Assembly: GCA_002803225.1 (NCBI GenBank)
Contig: NXFV01002041.1
Coordinates: 1-59,324 of the forward strand
Origin: Gamarada debralockiae
Lineage: Eukaryota; Ascomycota; Leotiomycetes; Helotiales; Hyphodiscaceae
Length of the DNA: 59,324 bases
Direction of reading: 5' to 3'
Shown: positions 34,053 through 48,205 of the stretch, one piece after another
Position numbering within the stretch: the stretch's first letter is position 1
Layout of the letters: each line of letters opens with the position of its first letter
The notes under the pieces: generated by a model
Databases searched by the model: none
Seen by the model: the letters and a program-made list of their open reading frames with translations, nothing else
Told to the model about the DNA's origin: nothing
Made by a program: the position numbers and the translations under genes

Positions 34053-35938
34053 TCACTCTATTGTGTAACTTCCCCTTATGTTATCTCTCCCTGGCAAACT
34101 TGTGATTGTCCAGTTCCAATGACAGATGCCAACTCCTCTATACGTCCCTTCTCTCAACGGCTGTATGACGAGACCTGTATCATTGACATCAAGCTGCACT
34201 CCAAGGAAGATGAAGATGTAATCCGAGGCAGCGTCTTTTATCGTGTCATCATCCCAAAAGATTTTCAACCACTCTTGTGGCATGTCAGCCATGTGAGTAG
34301 TCAAGTCCAACAGTAGAGATAACTACCCTGCCAACGCACGTTTGAGAAAACCGATCCTTGGCCCCGGAGGCGTGCGTCCAGCTAGACAGCAGTTCAGCTC
34401 GAACCTCTGCCAGGAACGGAATGGATATCGAGCTTTGGACAGAGGCCCACGACCAACATGGGGCCCAAAACGCCTTCTCTGTTGGTTTCAGAAGCTCAGA
34501 AGAAATGCCATCGCGCTTCCATACAAGGTGTGTATAAAGTAGCTTTTCCAAACACTGGCAAGGTACTCATAAGCACAAACTTTTTCCAGCTCTCGCGCAA
34601 TCCCATCGACGTCGACGAGTCGATCGCCTGGGAGCGTCGGTGTTTTCTTAATATAGTCCTGTATGATGCTCGTCCAGGTTCCAATCTGGTCCCGTTTCTC
34701 CTGTGGTGTTTTATCCAAAATCCCAAACACTGAGGAAGGTAGACGTCGACAGAATTCGAAGAGCCAGTCACGACTCCGGTATCTAGGTAGGATTGACATC
34801 GCCATGTAACTTTCCGGTTTTCGAATATAAGTAGGCTTGGAGAGAGAAGCGATTCCTGTAATGCCCACGTACGTTTTCCCAGTGCTTTTGTGTTAGGATG
34901 ATGCAGAGAGCGACCGACTATCGCGTGACCAACATGCAGGACTCTTCGGGAGGGCAGGCCAAAGCGGAAGAGGAATTCTCCATTGCGGGGGTTTTCTCGG
35001 CAAGTTTGTCCGTCAGGTCATCTTGAATTATGCACAAAGCAGCACACCCAAGATAGCGAAATCCGAGACCCCTTGCGACGGTGATGGCGTCTTGAAAGCT
35101 TCTCAGTAGGTTCGCAAAGCCGATCGAGCGACTTAGATCCTTGATCTTGAATTTTGTTGTAGTGTAATTCTTTCCAGATCCCCAACAATAGCTCAGAGCC
35201 AAAATAATTGGACCGTTCCCCTTTTGTGCTAGAATAAAGCCTAGCATCTCCCCCAGATCGGTTCTCATTGAATCGATGATCCCTGTCGGGAGGATTGATA
35301 TGCTTCGTGCTTGACACTGCCCATGCGAATAATTCATTCCCCAGCATTCATCCAGCAACTCTTTGGCTCCTTTAAACACTTCCTTTGTTGCTGTATCATC
35401 CACCCGGAATTGGTGCGTTCGGTAATGTAGGTCTGCTGCTTTCTGGGTTGGGAAACTCCTTATATCATCTGGCCAAAGTCACATCAACACTTCGTTTTTT
35501 ACAATGCAGGGTCATGATCGTACCAAAAAGGCAAAATCTTACTTCCAAACCTTCATCAACACTTGCGCCTCCAAGAACACGCGCTGCAATGGGACTATTT
35601 TTGGAGGCAAAGAGCTGTCAAAATCCCCAATTGCGGTCCAACACACCCGCCAAATCTCCTTCGGTCACATCTGAATTTCTAAACATGTGGATTCATCCTG
35701 CTGAGTCCGGGGGCCATTTATAGTGCAGTCTGATGAAATTCCAGTAACAAAATGGACCCCCTTCACGTGCACCCATGATGATTTGGTCCCTGTTCGAGTG
35801 TACATATCCCACTTTTGAAACGAACGCCCGCAATCCTTCTAATGTAGTCGTCATTGACGTGCAGCATTCGCAGAGTTTAAATTCACCTCTTGGATTCAAG
35901 AGATTAATCCGGTCCAACTGCCTGTCCGTCGACGTCAT
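34053..35938 (-). pseudogene. Decayed HET-domain gene
   Basis: Pieces of one HET protein lie in order but in different frames on the minus strand. Near 35938-35693 there is an N-terminal LCECCTSM...GYVHSNRDQIIMGAREGGPF block. At 35403-34918 comes the HET domain (ILALSYCWGSGKNYTTT, then RYLGCAALCIIQDD, where the usual YLWIDALC is damaged). Around 34868-34488 are IIQDYIKK and a DRLVDVDGIA-type segment, then WAPCWSWASVQSS near 34460. Last is the C-terminal DYIFIFLGVQLDVNDTGLVI block (34230-34150). Several frame breaks make it nonfunctional. Confidence 0.65.
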
Positions 35939-36469
35939 CTATGAAGAGCTCCAACAGAAAAAGTTGATTGTTGACGAGGGAAGGCGGCTTTGCCTGATCC
36001 ACCTCTTATCACTTGCACGACTGACAATTTCAAGCGCCGCAGGGTTTTCAATGCTACTTGAACGACTGCATCTCTGAGGCTGACTAGCCAATCCGGCGTA
36101 GACCTTAGCACCGATATGGGCAGCATAACCCCGGTTAAAAGATGTGAGCTGCATTGTTCGAAGCTTCCCAGCCTCGTCAGTGTGTTTAATGACAACAAAT
36201 CTGCTTCCTTTGAATAAAACATAATTCTTGCTCATATGGCATCGGCAGATGAGTTTTGTCTCACTTATGCAAGGACTGCCAAAAGATAGTCCTGGACGGC
36301 GACAGACTGTTCGGACAGAGCAGCAGATTTGTTGCACGGGATTTGCCTTCACCGTCAAAAATATCCAAGGTGCCGGTCAATGCAGATTGCTTCATCATGA
36401 ACAATTCTTCCAAATCCTACGTCTGGTGATCAAGTTCGAGATCAGTTCGAGACCTTCGGCCATTGCGCC
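35939..36469. other. Degenerate sequence, unassigned
   Basis: Open minus-strand frames exist (for example 35939-36358) but match no domain I can name. They lie between the HET pseudogene and the NLR relic and may be debris of either. Confidence 0.3.
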
Positions 36470-36900
36470 CTAGTTTTGCTGATCATTCACCGCAACTTGA
36501 AGAATAAATCGACCATCAGCCAAAGGTAGCGCTGCATGTCCTGAATCATATTGCACGACTGTGTCGCCGACCTCCCTAAATTGTCTACCCACCCCACGAT
36601 CTTTGCGAAGACATCGCACAAGATGACATCTTCCCCTTTGCCGTTCTTGTATCTCCGTAACTTTTTCTTGCAATTTTCTTGCATACCCTTCGCAGATTGT
36701 AGGACATCGTCTATCGAGTTTGGCAAAGGAGGATCGTTGAGTTGAATAGGTAATTGATCGTTCGGGCCCAAGGCTGTGGTCCATAGATTTGGTCGAGTCG
36801 CCATAACAACGCGGGAAATCGAGAAACCCGTTTGCGGTGCAGTTGGCGATCAAGTCGGGATCGCATATAGAGGGGCCACGGCTCGTGCTGTGCAATTACC
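36470..36900 (-). pseudogene. Relic of a NACHT/STAND receptor N-terminal domain
   Basis: Two overlapping minus-strand frames carry successive parts of one domain. The first includes VILCDVFAKIVGWVD (frame of 36487-36804). The second includes REVGDTVVQYDSGHAALPL then RFILQVAVND (frame of 36470-36895). The KIV.WV..FKEVGD...YDP.HAALPWA..RF.LQ.AV.D pattern is the N-terminal domain found before NACHT modules in many fungal NLR-like proteins. The frame break and missing NACHT make this a pseudogene fragment. Its exact Pfam name is uncertain. Confidence 0.5.
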
Positions 36901-37900
36901 ACCAGTAATTGTTCTCTTCCATGTCAGAAGCTTGGGCATTGGCCTCGATGTTCATCAACACAGATTGCGACTTGCGATTCTCTGGGCTCCTCCAAGTCTT
37001 GGATGACTTTGAGGCGTAGTTGACAGGCTTCCCTATCTCACCCAATCTGAACACGACCGGGCATCTTTTAAGCGTAGCCTCCTCATGATGTGTTCTCCTC
37101 TACCTGAGACGCGCGAGGCTGGGTTGAAGCCGCTTGCGCTTGGAAACCCTGTTAAAAGGGGGGTGGGGAGGGGGTCACAAGCCAATGAGTGTCTTGAATT
37201 GGAATTGGGAGTAGGCCGCGCATTATACGAGTTGGATCCAAGTTTCTAGAAGAATATAATAAGTGCCTGAACCTTAAAAAAGATATCTTGAGAAGGACAT
37301 CCGCTTCTAAAATGTGGCGCACTTCTAAACCAGTATATCCACACGCATTGCTTCCAAAAACGGCATCTTGTAGCTAATGACTGGAAGACTAAAAAGTCGA
37401 TTAACTCGATGATACCAAGGCCGGTTATAGACTGTAATGGCTTTGTCTGACTGCTTCTGTTCGAATGAGTTCATAGGGCCTATTTGCTTCGACTGGGACT
37501 TTGTCTGCTGAGAGTTTATGGCCGGCTGATGTTGCCTCGACATAGTTCGGCTGTATTGGTACATCGACTGTGAGCTGCAACAGAAGCTCGTGAGATATCA
37601 CAGGAACGGTTGTGAGAAGAGTCCCCACTCTTGGCGGAGGTTGAGATTAGTCGACTGAGTGTTAATGGATTGAAGGCTGGTCGATTGATCAAGTGGCAGT
37701 TGATTGATCGCCAAAAATCTGAAATAGAACGCAAGTTGGCTCAAAGATGTAGCTGCGAAGAAACTTGATCGTCGCTGAGATACATTCGTTAATTGAGGCT
37801 TCGATGGCCCAGAGCGAGTTCGACTGCTGAGAGTAGGTTCGATGGGTGGGAGGATTTGTTTGTTGAGGAATTGGACGACTGAAAATTTGACGACTGACCC
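36901..37900. other. Gene-poor stretch
   Basis: No supported gene. A purine-rich run (about 37158-37175) is the only visible peculiarity. Confidence 0.4.
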
Positions 37901-37919
37901 TTCGCCGTCAAGAGAGGGC

Positions 37920-38620
37920 AAGTGCGATCTGTAACAGAGCTTAAGGGAACCAAAAGAGCTTTGAAAAAGCACCAGCTGTAGAGTTGGGAGATCTGTGATG
38001 TGCAACAGGCCTCTGAGAGAACTTTAGGGGAAAGGGACCAGCCGTCTAATCAAAGGATCTGCGATGTACAACAGAACTCAAGAGCCTTTTAAAAGCACCA
38101 GTCGTCCTGTTAAGAGACGTACGATCTGCAACAAAACAAGAGAGTATTGAGCAGAACGTCCATCGGAGAAAGATGTCTGAGATCTGTAATAGAACTCTAA
38201 GAGAGCTTTGGGAAGACCGGCCGTCGGACAAAGAGATCTACCACATGCAACAAACTCAAGAGCGATTTGAATAGACAGGCACTAGTCAAGAGATCTGTGA
38301 TGGTAGCAAAACCCAAGAGAGCGTTGAGTCGGCCGTCGGTTAGGCTGAGTATCACAGACTAAGCTCTGAGTAGATGCTCAGTCGCCGGACTCAGTAGACC
38401 AACCAACCATCGGACCGACAGAGATACGATTTTCGAACTCGACAGATTTGAGTTGATCAATCGTCGGACCGACAGAGCTTCGAGTTCGACCGTCTTACGG
38501 AGAGGTATGCGATTTGGAATAAACTTCAAAAGAAACTTTGAGTAGACTGGACGTCGGACCGACAAGAGCGATGTGCAACAAGACTCAAGTGACCTCGAAG
38601 TCTACCAACCATCAATCATG
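37920..38620. repeat. Degenerate tandem repeat, unit about 54-67 bp
   Basis: A core like GATCTGYGATGTGCAACARA followed by ACTCAAGAGAGCTTTGAG recurs, with GATCT at 37926, 37990, 38056, 38123, 38181, 38235 and 38292. Weaker copies lie near 38505 and 38568. Linkers often contain CCGTCGGACCGACA. Units are diverged and have no shared open frame, so this looks like an old minisatellite. Confidence 0.65.
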
Positions 38621-39141
38621 CGTCCAACCAGCCGTCGGTCGAGTTGTGGAGAGCTTTTGTCTGAATTAATCGTTGGGCCTGTCGCATTTGGTTATTGGAG
38701 GAATTACTAATCTGAATGAATTTTCTTTGCTGTCTCAAAGGGTTGTTGCAGATCGCAGCTGACGGCCAGTTTGACAAGTCAAAATCATATCAAGCCGGCT
38801 GGCTGGTGCCTTAGAAACCCTTCATATTCTCTAGGCCTTGGAAAGAAGAGGCAGCACTTGCCGCCCCTCCCAACATCCAATACTCACAACCATCCTTCAA
38901 GTTCACGAAAAGTCCACGTCAAAGGTAAAAAAGGAAACCCATCTTCTGATTGTTACAAGCTACAAAAGGGAGATGCTCGCGAGTGATACGATGCGAAGAA
39001 AAATGATCAGAGTAGACGACCAGTTTTGACTTCTTTCTTCTTCTCTTCTTCTGTACACATCCATTCCACCGCCCGCAATTCTGCTCTCCAACCAGTATGC
39101 AGATCCTCCCGCTAACCTTCTAGTACATCACCGACCATTAT
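38621..39141. other. Intergenic, 3' flank of atp2
   Basis: No coding signal seen. It presumably includes the 3' UTR of the minus-strand atp2. Confidence 0.4.
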
Positions 39142-41150
<2,009 letters not shown>

Positions 41151-41743
41151 CTTGGAAGATGAAGAAGAGCGATAGAGATGGGAGTGGAGTTAAGGGAGTT
41201 GATTGGGTTCGAGAGAGAATGGAGTTCGTTCGAAGCTCTTGCCGACAAACTGCAACTTCGACAACCTCGCTAAATTAGCTTCTGTTCCAAAATCACGTGT
41301 CGGTCACCACGTGATGACAATTTGAGAAGACTATCCCCTGCATCCGAAAATGCCCGAAGGTTTCTCCTGGTGAGAAAAACAAGAGAAAGTATGGAGATCA
41401 GACTTTTCTGGAACGTGTAATCTTTGGGAATGCTTATCAAGAATCCATTCAAGTGGCTACGTCTTCTTTGTTTATTCTTAATAATTTTGACCCAACTCAA
41501 ATGATTCGACATATATGAAATTTAGGTCTAATTGGGTCGAACCTGGAAGTAACCATCAAGCGGTCTCAGTTGAAGGATTCAGAACGATCATGAGAAAGCT
41601 CAATTTGATATCGTTTTCCCAGTAATATGCTCAACGTTGCTAATAATTAAACGTCAATGAAAAGTCCGAAATCCTTCTAAAGCCAAATGCAATTTCATTA
41701 ACATACAACCCGCCCCATTTTCATTTCATTGTCTTGCCCGTTT
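41151..41743. other. Intergenic, promoter of atp2
   Basis: 5' flank of atp2 and 3' UTR of the branching-enzyme gene, both minus strand. No gene seen. Confidence 0.45.
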
Positions 41744-44189
41744 TCAAAGTGTATGTTCAAGAGCAAGAACCTATCGCATATCAGCATCAACTCATCCACA
41801 TAACTCAAAAAAAACTTACAATAGCAGTCCTAGTAGGAATATAAACCTGCGTAAAATTCTTTCTATCATTCCATGCAAACGGCGTCGTAAAGTACCTCGT
41901 CGCCGAATCAATTCTCTCAAACCCACCAAACTCCTTATCATCCGTATTCAACACAACCCTATACGTACCACTATGCTCGACACCAACTCTGTAATCCGCG
42001 AAACTCTTCGTGGGGTGGAAGTTGAAGATCCAAAGAAGACCTGCTCGCTCGAAGACAATGACCTTATCAGATTCGTTCTTCAAGGAAATATAAGCCTGCT
42101 TGGAATGCAGCCAGCCATATTTCTGCTCAACATGTTGCATCTTGGCGTCGAACTCGTTGAGGAATCGGTAGCGGAGAAGCTTGTCGTCGGTGAGGTTGAA
42201 TTGGCGGCGAGCATACCAGAAACTGTTGTTGTTGCCCTCGCGGGGGAAGTCGAGCCATTCTGGGTGGCCGAACTCGTTGCCTTCGAAATTGAGGTAGCCT
42301 TCGCCTCCGAGACCGTGGGTGAGGAGTCGGATCATTTTGTGCAGGGACATGCCGCGCTCGATGATGGGGGTTAGTTCGGAGAGGACGGACATGTTGGCAT
42401 ACATTTCTGCGTCGCAAAGGTGCATCATGATGGATTTATCTCCAACGAGTCTGATGCCATTAGCACGATTATCCAGTATATGGAAGAAAAAACATACGCT
42501 TGATCGTGGCTTTCGCAGTAAGCAATTGTCTTCTCGCCATGTCGTCTATTGGTCAATGTGAACGTAATGTTCGCCATGTCCCACTCATCATCCTTCTTCT
42601 CCTTGAGGATCTTGATCCACATATCCGGAATAGCCATTGCTAGCCTGTAATCGAATCCGACACCACCAAGTGACAAAGGCAGACATAATGCCGGCATGCC
42701 TGAAACATCCTCTGCGATGGTGATCATCTCTGGGTAAAGCTGGTGCAGCATCTCATTTGCAAGCATAAGGTAGACAATACCGTCCTCATCAACTGCGGGC
42801 CCAAAGTATTCGTGGTAGCCGCCCGAAAATCCCCTGTATGCAAGTCAGCAATGAACTCCAAGCAGGAAGCTGCAAACTCACGTTCCAATTCCATGATGGG
42901 TATAAAGCATGCTCGTAACACCGTCAAATCGAAATCCATCAAAGTTATACTCATCCATCCAGAACCTCAAATTACTTAAAAGAAATCTCAGAACCTCATG
43001 GCTTCCATAGTTGAACAATCTGCTGTCCCACAACTCATGCTTGCCCTTTGGTCCACCGTGGAAGTAGCAGCTATCCGTGCCATCGAACTCGTTCAAGCCA
43101 TCGAGCACATTCTTGGAAGCATGGCTATGCACCACATCTAGAAGAACAGTGATGCCAAGTCCATGTGCAGTATCAATGAGCTCCTTCAACTCTTCAGGCG
43201 AGCCGTATCGACTGCTTGCAGCAAAGAAGCTGTTAACTTGGTAGCCGAAACTTGCATAATATGCGTGCTCCATGATAGCCATGAGTTGGATGACATTGTA
43301 TCCCAGATGATGTATCCGCGGCAGCATGTTCTTTGTGAATTCCTTGTATGTAGACACCCTCAACTCTGGAGATGAGATTCCAACGTGTGCTTCGTAGACT
43401 CGTACGCTTTCGGGCTTCTTCGGTCGGGGGTGCTTGAAGACATATCGTTCGTTTGCAGGAGGGTTCCAGAATCGAGCATCGTAGACGGGGGAAACATCGA
43501 GGTCTTGGGTGACATATGTGATCCAGGCTGGTATGCGTTCGATTCGCTCGCCGGAGGGTGTGATCATGGAGATCTGGGCCAATTAGCAATTAAAAAGAAA
43601 GCAGAGATGGACATCATTACCTTAACCTTGGAATTATGCGCAATAGCAGGCTGCCCTTCTCTCGCAGGTATCACAATTTCAAAAACACCGAAAGGATCCT
43701 TCTTCATAGGATGTGATTCCCGGCTCCAGTCATCTGCCAAGTATCAGTATGTCTGCGAGCAAAGAAAGTACCACGGAGGGAGAGAAATACTGAAATCACC
43801 AATGAGGAATGCCTGCGTAGCATTGGGCGCCCATTCCCTATAGGTAATGTTGTTGTGGCTATCGACATTGAATCCGAACTTCTCTGTTCCCTACTGACGT
43901 CAGTCTCGGGATTCTAATCATTGTAGGGTGTACGAACTCTGCTGAATTTCTCTAATCCTCCCTCTGTCTCATCAATTGCCTTAATCCACTGTTGTGCTTT
44001 GGAGAATCGGTGTCGGAGTGCTTCTTTGAACGGGGAGAGCCATGGATCGAGCTGGACAACGCCTACAAGAATCAGCTTTCTGCCGTTGCACTGGAGGGAG
44101 TGAAGCCTACCAGTCCCATCATTTGGGATTCCATTGGCAGGTTTTGAATTCATGATCGCATTGACCGAATTCTCATTAACATTATCCAT
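41744..44189 (-). CDS. glc3: 1,4-alpha-glucan (glycogen) branching enzyme
   Basis: Eight exons: 44189-44111, 44062-43938, 43890-43800, 43733-43621, 43573-42882, 42833-42498, 42450-41820 and 41770-41744. They give 697 residues. GH13 branching enzyme: cuts an alpha-1,4 glucan and transfers the block to an alpha-1,6 position in glycogen. The N-terminal CBM48 region has EKFGFNVD and [15 protein letters not shown]. The GH13 barrel has [10 protein letters not shown], the nucleophile Asp in [11 protein letters not shown], the acid/base Glu in [10 protein letters not shown], and the third carboxylate in CESHDQALVGDKS. A C-terminal all-beta domain follows. Introns are 47-48 nt, close to the minimum. 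The second intron uses a GTTCGT donor, chosen because it restores [12 protein letters not shown]. Confidence 0.93.
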
Positions 44190-44876
44190 CTTTGCTAGGT
44201 TTTCGTAGGGTAGAAGTAAAGTAGGGATTCGGACTCGTCTCGTTGCAAGGCTGTTGATGGATCCTTGGTCTGCCAACAAAACAGAGCAGATGAAAATCTT
44301 CCCTTTAATGTGGAATGTAAGAGTTCTCGTACATCGGAAGGCCTAGAAAATCTCAAGAAAACGAAGAGAATAAGTCGTATTGAATTCTGCGAGATATTTT
44401 GCGGGGTTCTCTCAATTATTTGCCATCTCCAATCTCGACCTGCACGGTGATGGGCTGTTGCTTGCCTGTTGGTTGAGCAGCTCCCGCCAAATGACGTCCT
44501 AACCCCGGTCTTTGCAGGGAAGAGGGGACACCACAGAATAGGCGAGTCCCTTTGGGACAAAGAAACCTCAACGTTATCGTTCGATTGGAATACACACGTG
44601 ATATATACTTCTTTTGCTCTTTTATCTCACGTGGTTCTAGATATCTTGCAATTGAGCCTCAAAAGAGGGTTCCTGTCTTCTTTGTCTGATAGCCTTTGAC
44701 AAGCTTCACTCTCCCAGACCTCCACCATTCCCGGAACCTAAGCTTGGACTCGCCCCTCCCCGCATCTCGTCTTACCTGGCTCGAGTCATTCACTTCCTTC
44801 ACGTGTTGCTCTCCATACAAGAGCTTTGATATCAGCGTCAATGAAGCAGTTATGAGCCTTCTCTCTCTACACCAAA
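44190..44876. promoter_or_regulatory. Divergent promoter of glc3 and mcx1
   Basis: About 690 bp between divergent starts. No coding signal; no specific factor site can be claimed. Confidence 0.4.
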
Positions 44877-46863
44877 ATGCCGGCCATGCACCGGATAATT
44901 CAATCACCTAAGCACCTCCTTCGCCACCACCTCCCACTCACCACTAAACGCTTCTCATCAACCCATTTCCGGCGTTCAGATTTCTCAGGAGCAGGTCAAG
45001 GCTTCACTAGTTCCTACGAGCCCGGAGCTCCAACCGTAGGACCCCTAGCCCAAGCATCAAAGTCCGGCACCACACGCCTGACCCCTAGTCTTCTAAAGGA
45101 GCATCTGGATAAATTCGTCGTGGGCCAAGCAAAAGCGAAGAAAGTCACAAGTGTGGCGATCTACAACCACTACCAACGTATTCGAGAATTGAGGAGACTA
45201 GATGCGGAGGAACAGGGGAGGAGAGAGAAAGATGCTAGACGCATGTTGAAGGAGAGGGAGCGAAATGCTCATCCTCTTGAAAGTACGTTGGTACCGTTTC
45301 ATTTTGATAGGCTGAGGATGGTAAGTGGTGTGAAAAATGAGGAGAAGGACTTATCTTGGTTGGCAGATGAATTCCCTGGGCATGTGGAAACGGTGGATTT
45401 GACTCCGCCTGCTGCTCTGGAAGAACCTGATTTAGGTTCGAGACCGCTTGAGGATAGCGATGTTACGATTATTGAGAAGTCGAATCTTCTCTTACTTGGC
45501 CCTTCCGGTGTGGGCAAAACCTACAGTGACAACCCTACCCCTCCTCGATTTAAATCAAACGTCCTACTAACAACAAACAGTCCTCCAAACCCTCTCCCGC
45601 ATCCTTGAAGTTCCCTTCGCAGCCGTCGATTGCTCAGCCCTAACTCAAGCCGGCTACATAGGGACCGACATCGAGTCCTCGATCGAGCGCTTGCTCCTCG
45701 CCTCTTCCCACTCTATCTCCAAATGCGAAACAGGCATCATCTTCTTCGACGAAGTAGACAAGCTCGCCAAACCAGCCGTCATGACGCACGGCCGTGACGT
45801 CTCCGGAGAAGGCGTGCAGCAAGGCCTCTTGAAAATGATTGAAGGCACGACTGTAACGGTGAGTGCGAAGAGTGAGAAGAACAGAGGATCTGAACGTGAT
45901 GGTGGGGCTGGTGGGTTTAGGGGAGAGAGGGATGGTGGACGGGGAGGGAGGGAGATTGGTGGGATGCAAGGTGGGGGCGGTGGGATGGGGAGATCAGAGC
46001 AGTATACGATTGATACATCTAACATCCTGTTCGTCTTCGCCGGGGCGTTTGTTGGGCTGGAGAAGATCATCACTTCACGGCTTCAATCCGGAACATCTCT
46101 AGGATTCGGCGCCCAGCTACGCAAGTCTTCCAACGATTCTTCACTATCTAAGGACAAGGGACCTGCAGGAGGGGGAAAGGACTATGCATTAGATCACTGC
46201 ACCCCCCACGATCTCCAAACCTACGGCCTAATCCCCGAACTCCTTGGTCGAATCCCAATCATCACTGCCCTCCACCCTCTCTCTCTTCCACAACTCGTCT
46301 CCATCCTCACTGAACCGAAAAACAGCCTTGTAAAGCAGTACACGGCACTATTCAACACCTACAACATCCAACTTAAATTCACCACCCTAGCCCTCCGCGC
46401 CATCGCCGAACGTGCACTGGACAGTAGCCCGAGTAGCAAAGATAAGAAAGGCCTTTCTAGTGGCGGGATTGGTGCACGGGGGTTGAGGAGTATTATGGAG
46501 TCCGTGTTAGGAGAGATAATGTTCTGGGGCCCGGGCTCAGGGATTAGGTATTGTCTTGTTGATGAAGCTTTTGTTCGTGGCCATGACAGTGCGAGCTCGC
46601 AGTTTACTAAATATAGTCCGCTGCATGCAACCAATTTATTGAGAAAGCACGAGTCGGGGATCGATGATGAGGGTGGGAAGAGTCTCATGCCTCGCTGCTG
46701 GTCAAGAGGTCAAGGGCGACTATTTGAGGAGGCGTGGGAGAAGGAAGAAGCTGCTTTTAAAGTGCAGGAAGAGGAGAGGGAGATGAAAGAGAGGGGTGAG
46801 GAGGGGGTTGAAGAGGTGAGGAGCTTTGAGCGATATCGGGAGGTCGGTAGCTCTGGGATGTGA
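44877..46863 (+). CDS. mcx1: Mitochondrial ClpX-type AAA+ chaperone
   Basis: Exons 44877-45525 and 45581-46863 give 643 residues. ClpX-family unfoldase of the mitochondrial matrix. It begins with a basic presequence ([16 protein letters not shown]) and, like other mitochondrial Mcx1 proteins, shows no N-terminal Cys4 zinc domain. Walker [12 protein letters not shown] is at about 206-216, Walker [10 protein letters not shown] at about 268-276. The pore-2/sensor context is [14 protein letters not shown]. ClpX landmarks include [12 protein letters not shown] and ARGLRSIME (sensor 2). A Gly/Arg-rich insertion of about 40 residues replaces the usual short loop before [18 protein letters not shown]. 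Whether it works with a ClpP protease cannot be seen here. Confidence 0.9.
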
Positions 46864-47311
46864 TTGCATTTTAGTAAGTATATGACAATGCGATTCGGTG
46901 CTTGGATCTTGGGATTTGGTGGGCTTGCATTTGAAAAGGAGGTTGTAGATATGTGGACGACGAAGAAGGCATATGAACTCGTGGAAATATAAGATTTACT
47001 TTGAATCACAAGATCATGAATTACACAGTCACAGATATGAAGATGCACAGTGGTTTCAAGGCATTCTACGCGCAATTCAAATCTTTGTACAAATATCCCC
47101 CCATCATCTTCCCTATCTCTCCATCTTCACCCTCACATCTCTCCGCCCATCATTCCACCCAACACCCTAATTCAAGACGATTTTTGGTCATATATGCACA
47201 AACACCCCCTTCCACTTCTTCTACACCTGACCCCAGCACATGACAAAGGAAATCGATCAATTATGAAGGAAGGACAGAACGCGAGAAGGGAGGACAGTAA
47301 ACTTTGGGAAT
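46864..47311. other. Convergent intergenic region
   Basis: 3' ends of mcx1 (+) and cox5 (-). Nothing else seen. Confidence 0.45.
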
Positions 47312-48205
47312 TTACTTCGACTTCGGTGGGCTCTGAACTTGGCCTTTGCCGGTGTAGCCTTCGGATGAGATGCCGGAGATGGGTTCGGAGTTTTGTGCCT
47401 GTTAGGACGATATATTAGCCATTTGTGTATCTCGGCTGTGTCCCTGCCCCCAATGCTAATCTCCACCAAGCCTCTCCCCCAAATGCGCTCTCATCCGCAG
47501 GCTTCTTTCTGAAACCCGCTTCCCAAGCCTCTTCCAAGCACCAGGACCCGATCCAACAATACCAAGACCAGTAATAAATAGTATATAGCATAAAACATAC
47601 CCTCAAATACTCATTCGTAGCCTCCTGGTACTCCTTACTCATCGAATCAGGCGCAGGTCTGGCGAAGGCTCGGATAGTCATGAAGATGGCGAATGAAACA
47701 CCAACACCAATAGCCGTGTACGCTGCGACTTTCCAGCCCTCTCCTGGAGGAGGCAGGGCGCGGGGGCCGTGGGCGCCGAAGGCGATGTAGTATGCTATTC
47801 AATAAACAAATCACGTCAGTCATAATTCCCCAAAAACCTCGACTCAGGGGGTGTTTCAGGAGATTGAGGCGGATGCTGCCTCCGCCATCTTCCTCTTCCT
47901 TTCCCAATCCCAGGACTCCGGGTCGGCAGAGGAGTGGTAGGGCTTGGAGGTTGCGGAAAAGGGTGTGGATTGGGGAGAATTGGGGACGGACCAGCTTTCT
48001 TCTCCTGCAACGTCAACTCGGCCCAATTAGCCTTCATACGATCACGTAGCGCCATCCACAGATCCGCCTGCTCCTGCGGCGGCATGCTCTCCCATCTCTT
48101 CTCGATATTCGCCAGCGTTGGGTTGGAAATGGCGTGGGCTTTGCGTGCCTGAACGGGTCGTACGATCGCTGCTCGCGAGCTCCGAAGAACCTGCTGGCGA
48201 AGCAT
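47312..48205 (-). CDS. cox5: Cytochrome c oxidase subunit 5 (COX IV family)
   Basis: Exons 48205-47992, 47794-47601 and 47398-47312 give 164 residues. It is a nuclear-encoded subunit of respiratory complex IV in the inner membrane. The presequence (MLRQQVLRSSRAAIVRPVQA) precedes the mature start HAISNPTLANIEKRWE. Conserved PPQEQADLWMALRDRMK and WAELTLQEKKAAYYIAFG follow. One membrane helix spans about 92-112 (AAYTAIGVGVSFAIFMTI). The C-terminus is EGYTGKGQVQSPPKSK, as in other Pezizomycotina. Both introns are about 200 nt (197 and 202), several times longer than most others here. The first donor is GTCCGT. Confidence 0.93.
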
